A DNA stretch of 5,148 nt, taken from an uncultured Phaeodactylibacter sp. Its GTDB lineage: Bacteria; Bacteroidota; Bacteroidia; Chitinophagales; Saprospiraceae. A model generated the notes under the pieces. The model was not told the DNA's origin and searched no databases. It saw only the letters and a list, made by a program, of their open reading frames with translations. Below, piece after piece: positions 1 through 5,148 of this stretch (position 1 is its first letter; the number at the start of each line of letters is the position of its first letter). A program made the position numbers and the translations under genes. Location: contig CAJXXJ010000328.1 of assembly GCA_913062745.1 (NCBI GenBank), positions 1 to 5,148 of the forward strand. The letters are read 5' to 3'.

Positions 1-972
1 GTCCCCCTGACCGCCATGGCGGTTCAGCGGGTCTTCGAGGGGGTCTTTCGGGACAACGACCTGCCTGAGGGGGTCTTCAACCTGATCATCGGCAGCGGGG
101 AGACCATCGGGGAAAGCATGCTCCACGACAGGCGGCTGCCCCTGGTATCCCTGACCGGGTCCACGAAAGTGGGCAGGCATGCCGCGTCCGTGGTGGCCGG
201 GAGGCTGGGGAAGACCATCATGGAGCTGGGCGGGAACAACGCCATCATCGTGACGCCGAGCGCTGACCTCAACGTGGTGCTTACCGGTGCGCTGTTTGGT
301 GCCGTAGGCACGGCCGGGCAGCGCTGTACCACCACCCGCCGCCTGATTGTACACGAGGACGTCTACGACGAGGTGAAGGAAAAGCTGACCAAAGCCTACG
401 GGCAGCTCCGCATCGGCAACCCGCTGGACGAAAACATGCACGTGGGCCCGCTGATCGATAAGGATGCCGTGCAAAACTACCTCAATGCACTCGAGTCTGT
501 GCAGAAAGAAGGCGGTAAGCTGCTGGTGGAAGGCGGCGTGCTGGAAGGCCAGGGCTACGAAAGCGGCTGCTATGTAAAGCCTTGCATTGTGGAGGCGGAG
601 CACGACTACAAAACGGTGCATACGGAGACCTTCGCCCCTATCCTTTACCTCATCAGGTACAAGGACCTGGACGAGGCGATTGCCTACCACAACGAAGTGC
701 CACAAGGCCTTTCTTCCGCTATCATGACTAACAACCTGCGGGAGTCTGAGCGCTTCCTCTCTCACGCCGGCTCCGACTGCGGCATCGCCAACGTCAATAT
801 CGGTACGAGCGGTGCGGAAATCGGCGGGGCCTTCGGCGGCGAAAAGGAAACCGGCGGCGGCCGCGAGAGTGGCTCCGATGCCTGGAAAGCCTACATGCGC
901 CGTCAGACGAATACCATCAACTACAGCACTGAGGTGCCGCTGGCGCAGGGGATTAAGTTTGATTTGGATTAA
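1..972 (+). CDS. amaB: ALDH7-family (antiquitin-type) aldehyde dehydrogenase, 5' end cut by window
   Basis: NAD-dependent oxidation of a semialdehyde to the acid. Family members act on alpha-aminoadipate semialdehyde / piperideine-6-carboxylate in lysine catabolism, in the cytoplasm. The frame is open from base 1 (it reads VPLTAMAVQRVF), and the Met at 16 is internal because the N-terminal cofactor-binding part of a ~500-residue family is missing. Numbering from that Met, the nucleotide-binding SLTGSTKVG is at 45-53, the general-base Glu70 lies in MELGGNN, and the nucleophile Cys104 lies in GTAGQRCTTTRR. HTETFAPIL and the GGAFGGEKETGGGRESGSDAWK block are characteristic of ALDH7. The ending APLAQG-like segment PLAQGIKF followed by TAA shows a complete C terminus. 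All catalytic residues in view are intact. The family call comes from remembered ALDH7A1 sequence and is strong. The exact substrate and the symbol are inferred, and no other lysine-pathway gene is visible to support them. Confidence 0.93.
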   Translation, partial: VPLTAMAVQRVFEGVFRDNDLPEGVFNLIIGSGETIGESMLHDRRLPLVSLTGSTKVGRHAASVVAGRLGKTIMELGGNNAIIVTPSADLNVVLTGALFGAVGTAGQRCTTTRRLIVHEDVYDEVKEKLTKAYGQLRIGNPLDENMHVGPLIDKDAVQNYLNALESVQKEGGKLLVEGGVLEGQGYESGCYVKPCIVEAEHDYKTVHTETFAPILYLIRYKDLDEAIAYHNEVPQGLSSAIMTNNLRESERFLSHAGSDCGIANVNIGTSGAEIGGAFGGEKETGGGRESGSDAWKAYMRRQTNTINYSTEVPLAQGIKFDLD

Positions 973-993
973 GGCTTGGTCGGCATAAATAAT

Positions 994-1040
994 AAAACCG
1001 CCTTCACGCAGCATACGGCTTGACGTGGAGGCGGTTTTTT
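994..1040. terminator. Rho-independent terminator, probably bidirectional
   Basis: A 15-bp stem (994-1008 with 1024-1038) holds one G-U pair and encloses a 15-base loop. It starts 21 bases after the aldehyde dehydrogenase stop. On the plus strand the stem ends in six T (1035-1040). On the minus strand its outer A-rich arm becomes TTTTATTATTTAT. It can therefore end the dehydrogenase transcript and also the leftward toxin-antitoxin transcript, which stops being coding at 1139. Confidence 0.88.
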
Positions 1041-1138
1041 CGTAGGGTTTGCCGTAACGCCCCACTTCTTCATCGTGCGGCTTAAGCCCGGGGCCTTACC
1101 CACACACAATTGCGATCGCAGCAAAGACATTTCACCCT
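1041..1138. other. Short intergenic gap between convergent genes
   Basis: These 98 bases lie between the shared terminator and the toxin stop codon. I find no gene here: the open minus-strand frame through it has no recognisable protein motifs. In particular, none of the three minus-strand frames resumes the missing C-terminal half of the toxin family. The stretch contains the 10-bp palindrome TGCGATCGCA at 1111-1120, which occurs once and has no evident role. Confidence 0.6.
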
Positions 1139-1645
1139 CTACGAACTCCACCCTCTTACGCTAACCTCCGTACGCTCCTGCTCTTCCTCTCCCCCATAGA
1201 TCAGCGTTTTCGATATGTCTATTTGTAACCGTTGCTTAGTCCGGTGAAGGTGTGCTGTAACGCCGATTCGGACTCCCTGATAGTTGTCATCTTTAATAAT
1301 GTCTTCCGTGGAAAGGGAATCTAAATTAAAGGTTACGCCATCTTCTTCGTATGGCTGTTCACAAATGTGTGTTACTGCTGCTCTGAGTGCATGGTGAGCC
1401 GGGTCAAGCTTAATGCCCAGGAAGTCGATATCTTTTGTAGCCCGGCTACGCTCTCCTTGCAGTGCATAAAGAAATGCAGCTCCTTTGAGGCAGAAGTGAT
1501 GCTTGTATTTTGACCTGGATAATCGGAACAAAAACCGTTCGTGGAAATAGCGAAGTAAAAGCAATTGATGGCTTTTGCCTTCTGAACGGGCGATATGTAG
1601 TAGCCGCCCCTTGACTGAAGATACGATATCTTTTTTTTCGTTCAT
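1139..1645 (-). CDS. AbiEii/AbiGii-family nucleotidyltransferase toxin, C-terminally truncated
   Basis: Toxin half of a type IV (AbiE) toxin-antitoxin pair. Characterised family members are nucleotidyltransferases, cytoplasmic, that arrest growth and can abort phage infection. This protein has 168 residues, against roughly 230-300 for typical members. Family hallmarks are visible in order: a helical lead-in with RYFHERFLFRLSRS (32-45), the KGAAFLYAL turn (54-62), the metal-binding pair in TKDIDFLG (Asp72, Asp74), the YQGVRIGV strand (122-129), and the third acidic position in QIDIS (Asp143). After Asp143 the usual FGD-type continuation is lost. The last ~25 residues are Glu/Arg-rich and unlike the family, and the conserved lysine-containing C-terminal motifs are absent. 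The start is fixed by the ATGA overlap with the antitoxin stop, implying translational coupling; no Shine-Dalgarno is evident. It is probably inactive, but a shortened functional variant cannot be excluded. Confidence 0.82.
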   Translation of the reverse strand: MNEKKDIVSSVKGRLLHIARSEGKSHQLLLLRYFHERFLFRLSRSKYKHHFCLKGAAFLYALQGERSRATKDIDFLGIKLDPAHHALRAAVTHICEQPYEEDGVTFNLDSLSTEDIIKDDNYQGVRIGVTAHLHRTKQRLQIDISKTLIYGGEEEQERTEVSVRGWSS

Positions 1646-2235
1646 AGCAAGATATTCAGATAGCTCCTTATAGGGTTTTCAACCCTTAGCAGGCGGGCGA
1701 AGTGCAGTAACTTATCAATATTTCGATCTCTTTCTTTGAGAAAGTTTCTCAGTACTTCTTTCTCTATATCCTTTCCGACTTTATTGCTAAACCGGACCGC
1801 ATCACATACTGACTTTTCTTTTTCGTAAATCGGAACTTTCGTAGCCCCAATGTTGACGTAGGTGATGCCCAACTGCCAGTAGGCTTCGCTCCAATAGTAG
1901 AGTTTTACAGGCGGGTATTTCGGCAGCGTAACTTTATGAGATTTTTCAATGGCAATGTGGTACTCAGGAGGAACAAAATCAGAAAGCTCATAGTAATCCC
2001 ATGCAGAGAAGAGGCACACTACCCCCTTCGGAATGATCCGGCAAACCTCTTCCAGCTCGCTGCCTGCACTGCTCGATGTAAGACGGTATAACCCCCGTTT
2101 AATCTTAATAATCGTTCCTTTTTTCAGCAACAGGTCAAGGTAGTAGTTGTGAAAGCCTGCTTGGAGGATTTCACCAGTTCTTGCATAGCCTTTATTCCGG
2201 CGGAATATTTCAAGAATAGCTTCTTCTTTTTTCAT
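1642..2235 (-). CDS. AbiEi-family antitoxin / transcriptional autoregulator
   Basis: Antitoxin partner of the adjacent AbiEii-type toxin. In characterised type IV systems AbiEi does not bind the toxin directly; it counteracts the toxin's effect and represses its own promoter. The 197-residue protein appears full length. Residues 1-52 form the N-terminal winged-helix domain (GYARTGEILQAGF, then LLLKKGTIIKIKRGLYRL, the wing typical of AbiEi). Residues ~60-197 form the C-terminal antitoxin domain, with FSAWDYYELSDFVPPEYHIA, a lysine-rich strand pair around 99-112, and KSVCDAVRF (141-149). Its TGA overlaps the toxin ATG by 4 bp. The start codon lies only one base from a composite inverted repeat (2237-2282), which suits autorepression. 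No Shine-Dalgarno is seen, as is common in Bacteroidota. GC is lower than in the flanking genes, which suggests acquisition. Confidence 0.88.
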   Translation of the reverse strand: MKKEEAILEIFRRNKGYARTGEILQAGFHNYYLDLLLKKGTIIKIKRGLYRLTSSSAGSELEEVCRIIPKGVVCLFSAWDYYELSDFVPPEYHIAIEKSHKVTLPKYPPVKLYYWSEAYWQLGITYVNIGATKVPIYEKEKSVCDAVRFSNKVGKDIEKEVLRNFLKERDRNIDKLLHFARLLRVENPIRSYLNILL

Positions 2236-2236
2236 G

Positions 2237-2282
2237 TTGTAAAATATACTGCTAATTTAAATAAAAGCAGTTGTTTTTACAA
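2237..2282. promoter_or_regulatory. Composite inverted repeat, putative AbiEi operator / abiE promoter region
   Basis: Two nested perfect inverted repeats share one symmetry axis between 2259 and 2260. The outer arms are TTGTAAAA (2237-2244) and TTTTACAA (2275-2282). The inner arms are ACTGCT (2248-2253) and AGCAGT (2266-2271). They are separated by 3-base non-matching spacers and an AT-rich 12-base core. The dyad ends one base before the antitoxin start codon. AbiEi proteins are known to bind inverted repeats at their own promoter, so an operator is the natural reading. The exact -33/-7 promoter boxes could not be assigned with confidence. Confidence 0.62.
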
Positions 2283-2442
2283 ATCTTGGTTCTTTGCACA
2301 ATATTGCGTGATCAGGTCAGCCTCAAAAACTTTGAATAGGCATTAATTGCATTTTAAATTTACAAGCTATAAATTTTGAAAATACAAGACCTGTTTTTTG
2401 AATTTGTATAATAGTGCCAGCGCACCAAACCTGCCGATCACA
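2283..2442. other. AT-rich intergenic region upstream of the antitoxin gene
   Basis: This stretch lies between the lipoprotein-operon terminator and the operator-like dyad. It is AT-rich, holds a small palindrome CAATATTG at 2299-2306 and two copies of TAAATTT (2355-2361, 2370-2376), and shows no credible gene on either strand. It probably carries the promoter of the minus-strand toxin-antitoxin operon, but no box matches the Bacteroidota consensus well enough to mark. Confidence 0.5.
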
Positions 2443-2480
2443 CAAAAAAAACCGGAGTACCCTAATCAGTACTCCGGTTT
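2443..2480 (-). terminator. Rho-independent terminator of the barrel-lipoprotein operon
   Basis: A perfect 12-bp stem (2449-2460 with 2469-2480) with an 8-base loop is followed on the minus strand by an unbroken T-run, bases 2451 down to 2444. It starts 24 bases after the lipoprotein stop codon. The plus-strand side has only three T then CATTTT, so termination should be mainly leftward. It insulates the downstream toxin-antitoxin cassette from this operon. Confidence 0.9.
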
Positions 2481-2504
2481 CATTTTCACGATATTTTAGA
2501 GCCA

Positions 2505-4208
2505 TTATCCTCCCAGCAGCAGCTCGCAGTACTCCTCGGGGATTTCGATATCCGTAAAATCCAGGTGGGCGCGGTCGCCATCCAGGTTGATATCCAGTTT
2601 GTACTCCTCCACTTCAATGGTGGTGGTTTGAATAGGGATATCTTTAAACACATATGTCTGGCCGCCGTAGAAAGCGCGGAAATCGTAGACTTCATTGCGC
2701 TGCAGGCGGTTGGAGTAGAACCAGCCCCGGTATACATAATCGAGGTAGCTCCAGCGGGAGCACCCCTGCGGCCGGTACTGTATGTAGGCGGTGGGCCGGA
2801 TGACTGCATCCGCTCCGGTGCCTTCGCAGAAAGCGGAGACTTCGGCCGAGATCGTGATATTGGAAGGGGATGGGATGCCGCGCAGGTCGAGGTCATATAT
2901 GCTATTGCAGGTAGAGGTAAAGGCCTCTGTTTCGTAGACCACCTCGCGGCAGTAGTAGGAGTAGCTGCTGTAGAACCGCAACTTCCACTGCCGGTTGGCA
3001 GGCAGATTGTACAGATTGATGCGCTGCCCGTCGTACAGCCGCATGTAGCGTGGGTAGCGGAAAGGGCGGTTCGTACTGGCATCTACCAGGCCGACTATCG
3101 CCCACGGCGCTTCCCGGTAGGAGCGGTAGTCCGACTGAATATTCAGCGTGAGCGGGCGCCAGCTGCGGCAGATGTTACCGTAGAAGTAGTCCAGGTTCCA
3201 CCAGGAAAGGTGCGTGATTTCCATCTCAGCGCGCAATCCGCCGGAAGCATCTTGTATCACCCGGGCTTCTCCCTCGTACGACCACTGCCCGGTATCATCG
3301 TTCAGGCTCCACATCGGGATGCGGTCGCCGGCCTTGACAGGCTCGTTGGTGTTGGGGTCAATCGTACCCGGGTTAATCCCCACGGATAGCTCCACCGGCT
3401 CGGTAAAGGTTTTGACTTCGCGCTTGCCCACGTACATATCTACGGCAAGGAAACCGGCGGTGACAAACTGCACTACATCCATCATCTCACCGTCCGGGCC
3501 CATCACATTCGTAGCTTCCAGCCCGCCGGGGAAGGCTTCAAGGGATTCCGGGCTGCGGTTGTCAAAATGGACCATCTGAATCTCCACATCTCCGGTCAGC
3601 TCGTTGCCATCTGCGTCCAGCATTTTGGTGCCGGCGGGCATGGTGATTTCCGCATCCTCCTGCTGCAGGGCCCCCAGCGGAGTCTTAAAAGAAGTATCCT
3701 GCGCAATACCTTCGCTGCCCAGATTGACCGTCGCCGTCCTGGAGCCCACTCCGGAGGGCAGAGCATTCAGGTTGACCATATTGACGGAAAGGAACTGGAA
3801 AGAGGTATCGTAAAGCGTAACGTTTTGCACCGTTTTCAGATAGCCCGGTGCCTCCGCTATCACCGTAATTTCCAGTGGGTTCTCCGGAGTGATTTCCACT
3901 GCTTTGTCAATGGCCAGCTCCATCACGCCGTCGATGGGCTGTATATCTTTTTTACCATCTGTAGAGTAAACCAAATCCTTGTCGGGCCCCTCCACGCGAA
4001 CCGTAAGCCCGGCCGGGGGATCCTCCACACTTTGGTTGGCATCCGTGAATTGCACGGATGCCGGAATGCGAAAAATATCTGTGTTGATATTAAGCACTAC
4101 GCCCTCCGTATAATCGTCCACCAGATCTCTGCGGGCTTCTTCGGTGCAGGTGGTGAAAAAAAGGATGGAAAGCAGCGCAAGGGCTGGTAGTATGTTTCGT
4201 TTTTTCAT
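2505..4208 (-). CDS. Predicted outer-membrane lipoprotein with beta-sandwich modules, function unknown
   Basis: 567 residues. A signal peptide (MKKRN, then a hydrophobic stretch 6-20) leads to Cys21 in FFTTC, a loose lipobox. The next residues, Thr-Glu-Glu, are acidic as in Bacteroidota surface-export signals, so surface exposure is possible. Residues ~35-135 look like an Ig-like/prealbumin-like domain (strands ending in ITVIAEAPGYLKTVQNVTL). Residues ~185-342 contain ITMPAGTKMLDADG, a GDVEIQMVHFD strand, AGFLAVDMYV, GDRIPMWSLNDDTGQW and THLSWWNLD. This order resembles the extracellular module of the animal FAM171/CILP proteins and their bacterial relatives; that is recalled similarity, not a search result. 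Residues 343-567 are rich in Tyr and Trp and hold all six other cysteines (347, 420, 434, 461, 483, 561). The gene starts 18 bp after the barrel gene, so it is co-transcribed with it, and the leader is A-rich without Shine-Dalgarno. No catalytic motif is recognised; a binding or structural role is likelier. Confidence 0.8.
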   Translation of the reverse strand: MKKRNILPALALLSILFFTTCTEEARRDLVDDYTEGVVLNINTDIFRIPASVQFTDANQSVEDPPAGLTVRVEGPDKDLVYSTDGKKDIQPIDGVMELAIDKAVEITPENPLEITVIAEAPGYLKTVQNVTLYDTSFQFLSVNMVNLNALPSGVGSRTATVNLGSEGIAQDTSFKTPLGALQQEDAEITMPAGTKMLDADGNELTGDVEIQMVHFDNRSPESLEAFPGGLEATNVMGPDGEMMDVVQFVTAGFLAVDMYVGKREVKTFTEPVELSVGINPGTIDPNTNEPVKAGDRIPMWSLNDDTGQWSYEGEARVIQDASGGLRAEMEITHLSWWNLDYFYGNICRSWRPLTLNIQSDYRSYREAPWAIVGLVDASTNRPFRYPRYMRLYDGQRINLYNLPANRQWKLRFYSSYSYYCREVVYETEAFTSTCNSIYDLDLRGIPSPSNITISAEVSAFCEGTGADAVIRPTAYIQYRPQGCSRWSYLDYVYRGWFYSNRLQRNEVYDFRAFYGGQTYVFKDIPIQTTTIEVEEYKLDINLDGDRAHLDFTDIEIPEEYCELLLGG

Positions 4209-4226
4209 GTTATTTCGTTTTGCAGG

Positions 4227-5148
4227 TTATTCCGGAAATAGTTGAAAGGTGCGCAGCAGCGTCTGCCCCTGGTCTTCCTCCCGGAAGCGGAGTGCTGCCG
4301 TCTGTGTTTTGAAGCCTCCCTGGAAAAGTTCCAGTTCGTAATTCTGCAGAGGTGCCAGATAAAGCTGGAAGGTACCATTCGGGTAGCGCTGCGCACGGAT
4401 GAGTTCCCGCGTGCCGTCATCGCCTACCTGGTATACATCGATGTAGACGGCATTTAGCGGAAGCTGATTGGCGCCATTGATCGCTTTGCCCTGCAGAATG
4501 ACATAGGGAGAGGCGCTCGTTTCTTCTTGCTCCTCTTCCGCAGGTTCAGGCGCTGTGATGTTTTGCTGTACCTCCTCGCGTTCCTGCTCTGCGATGGCTT
4601 CTTCTGCGTTCCGGCCCAGCCAGTGTGGCGGGACATTCAGCGTGTAGCCCAGGCGCAGGCTAACGGAGGGGTGCATGCGTACGTTCCGGAAGTTTTCGGA
4701 TAGTGCCGGCCCGTTCTGTTCATTGCCCTCCAGCAATCCGGTGGAGGTGATTTCAATATCCGGGCGGCCGCGCATAAAAGCGCCCAGCTCCAGTGCAAAG
4801 CTGAGCCGGTTTTTCGCGATAGAGCGGCCCAGCCCCAGCCCGAGGAACGGGTAAAGGGCGGCATCGGTAGTGTAGTGCGCTTTGATCTCCCCGATGCGGT
4901 CCGGCGTCACGGTATAATCATTGAGCTGAATGCCATCCCGGAACCGGCCGCTGACGGTAATGGAGTTGTCCAGGTTGATCAGGGCTCCACCCAGCAGCCG
5001 CAGCCAACGGGATCGGGTGATGGGCAGCTCAGCGGTAATGCCGATGGTGCTCAGGCGGGCATCCGCGCTCAGCAGCATCCGCTTGCTTTCAAAGCCAAAG
5101 GAGGAAGCATCGATCAGGTAGTCGTTCACGCTCGCATTCATGCGGTTG
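4227..5148 (-). CDS. Outer-membrane beta-barrel protein with C-terminal carboxypeptidase-regulatory-like domain, N terminus outside window
   Basis: The frame stays open to the window edge (Asn-Arg precede the Met at 5141) and no signal peptide is visible, so the true start lies beyond 5148. Numbering from that Met, residues 1-170 show alternating barrel strands: MNASVNDYLIDASSFGF, WLRLLGGALINLDNSITVSG, ALYPFLGLGLGRSI (96-108), LSFALELGAFMRGRPDIEITSTG (113-135) and VRMHPSVSLRLGYTLN (154-169). The PFLGLGLG and MHPSVSLRLGY blocks match a family of small outer-membrane proteins known mostly from Proteobacteria (recalled similarity). A Glu/Gln-rich linker (~178-210) follows. A ~90-residue beta domain then reads YVILQGKAINGANQLPLNAVYIDVYQ, followed by NGTFQLYLAPLQNYELELFQGGF, the pattern of CarboxypepD_reg-like or PEGA-like modules. 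In TonB-type barrels this module is N-terminal, so its C-terminal place here is unusual. It is followed 18 bp later by the lipoprotein gene, its likely partner. Ligand unknown. Confidence 0.8.
   Translation of the reverse strand, partial: NRMNASVNDYLIDASSFGFESKRMLLSADARLSTIGITAELPITRSRWLRLLGGALINLDNSITVSGRFRDGIQLNDYTVTPDRIGEIKAHYTTDAALYPFLGLGLGRSIAKNRLSFALELGAFMRGRPDIEITSTGLLEGNEQNGPALSENFRNVRMHPSVSLRLGYTLNVPPHWLGRNAEEAIAEQEREEVQQNITAPEPAEEEQEETSASPYVILQGKAINGANQLPLNAVYIDVYQVGDDGTRELIRAQRYPNGTFQLYLAPLQNYELELFQGGFKTQTAALRFREEDQGQTLLRTFQLFPE

Noticed and set aside
1111..1120. TGCGATCGCA palindrome containing the HIP1-type octamer GCGATCGC
   Set aside because: HIP1 is meaningful as a highly repeated element in cyanobacteria. 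I noticed only this copy, and the gene content is not cyanobacterial.
969..1151. Minus-strand 60-codon open frame that could have been the lost toxin C terminus
   Set aside because: Its translation has none of the AbiEii C-terminal motifs, and it runs through the terminator hairpin into the dehydrogenase stop region.
2355..2376. Repeated TAAATTT in the AT-rich intergenic region as a possible iteron or operator
   Set aside because: Only two copies, seven bases long and of low complexity; expected by chance in AT-rich DNA.
2323..2505. Minus-strand 60-codon open frame between the lipoprotein and the antitoxin genes
   Set aside because: It reads straight through the strong terminator at 2443-2480, shows no protein family features, and is best seen as AT-rich intergenic DNA.
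2486..3082. Minus-strand open frame overlapping the 3' part of the lipoprotein gene in another frame
   Set aside because: Low-complexity Ser/Thr/Pro/Ala-rich translation with no family features; a frame-shifted reading of the real gene.
2565..3389. Long plus-strand open frame (274 codons) inside the lipoprotein gene
   Set aside because: It lies antisense to a gene with clear signal peptide and domain pattern. Its product is compositionally odd and has no recognisable motif, so it is a high-GC shadow frame.

Overview
The window looks like chromosomal DNA from a Bacteroidota bacterium of moderately high GC. The clues are a short lipoprotein signal peptide followed by acidic residues (Cys-Thr-Glu-Glu), AT-rich leaders without Shine-Dalgarno sequences, and an outer-membrane barrel/lipoprotein pair with carboxypeptidase-regulatory-like beta domains. 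Placement below phylum is not possible from the sequence alone.

Layout. (1) Positions 1-972, plus strand: the C-terminal two thirds of an ALDH7 (antiquitin-type) aldehyde dehydrogenase, cut by the left window edge. It is followed by a strong hairpin at 994-1040 that can act as a terminator for both strands. (2) Positions 1139-2235, minus strand: a two-gene AbiE-type (type IV) toxin-antitoxin cassette. The antitoxin/regulator (AbiEi family) appears complete and overlaps the toxin gene (AbiEii family nucleotidyltransferase) by the 4-bp ATGA arrangement. The toxin reading frame stops shortly after the third active-site acidic residue, so it lacks the C-terminal part of the family. A composite inverted repeat at 2237-2282 abuts the antitoxin start codon and is the best candidate for its operator. 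(3) Positions 2443-2480: an intrinsic terminator for the minus-strand operon to its right. (4) Positions 2505-5148, minus strand: an outer-membrane beta-barrel protein with a C-terminal regulatory-like domain (cut by the right edge), then 18 bp later a 567-residue predicted lipoprotein. These two are probably co-transcribed and probably work together at the outer membrane; their substrate is unknown.

How the parts relate. The AbiE cassette has lower GC than its flanks (hand counts of single 60-base lines gave 40% and 50% inside, against 60% and 67% in the flanking genes). It sits between two unrelated transcription units that each end in their own terminator, which fits an acquired defence or addiction module. 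The most interesting points are the toxin that has lost its C-terminal catalytic part while the antitoxin and operator-like dyad remain intact, and the barrel-lipoprotein pair of unassigned function. I did not find convincing evidence for a wholly new system.
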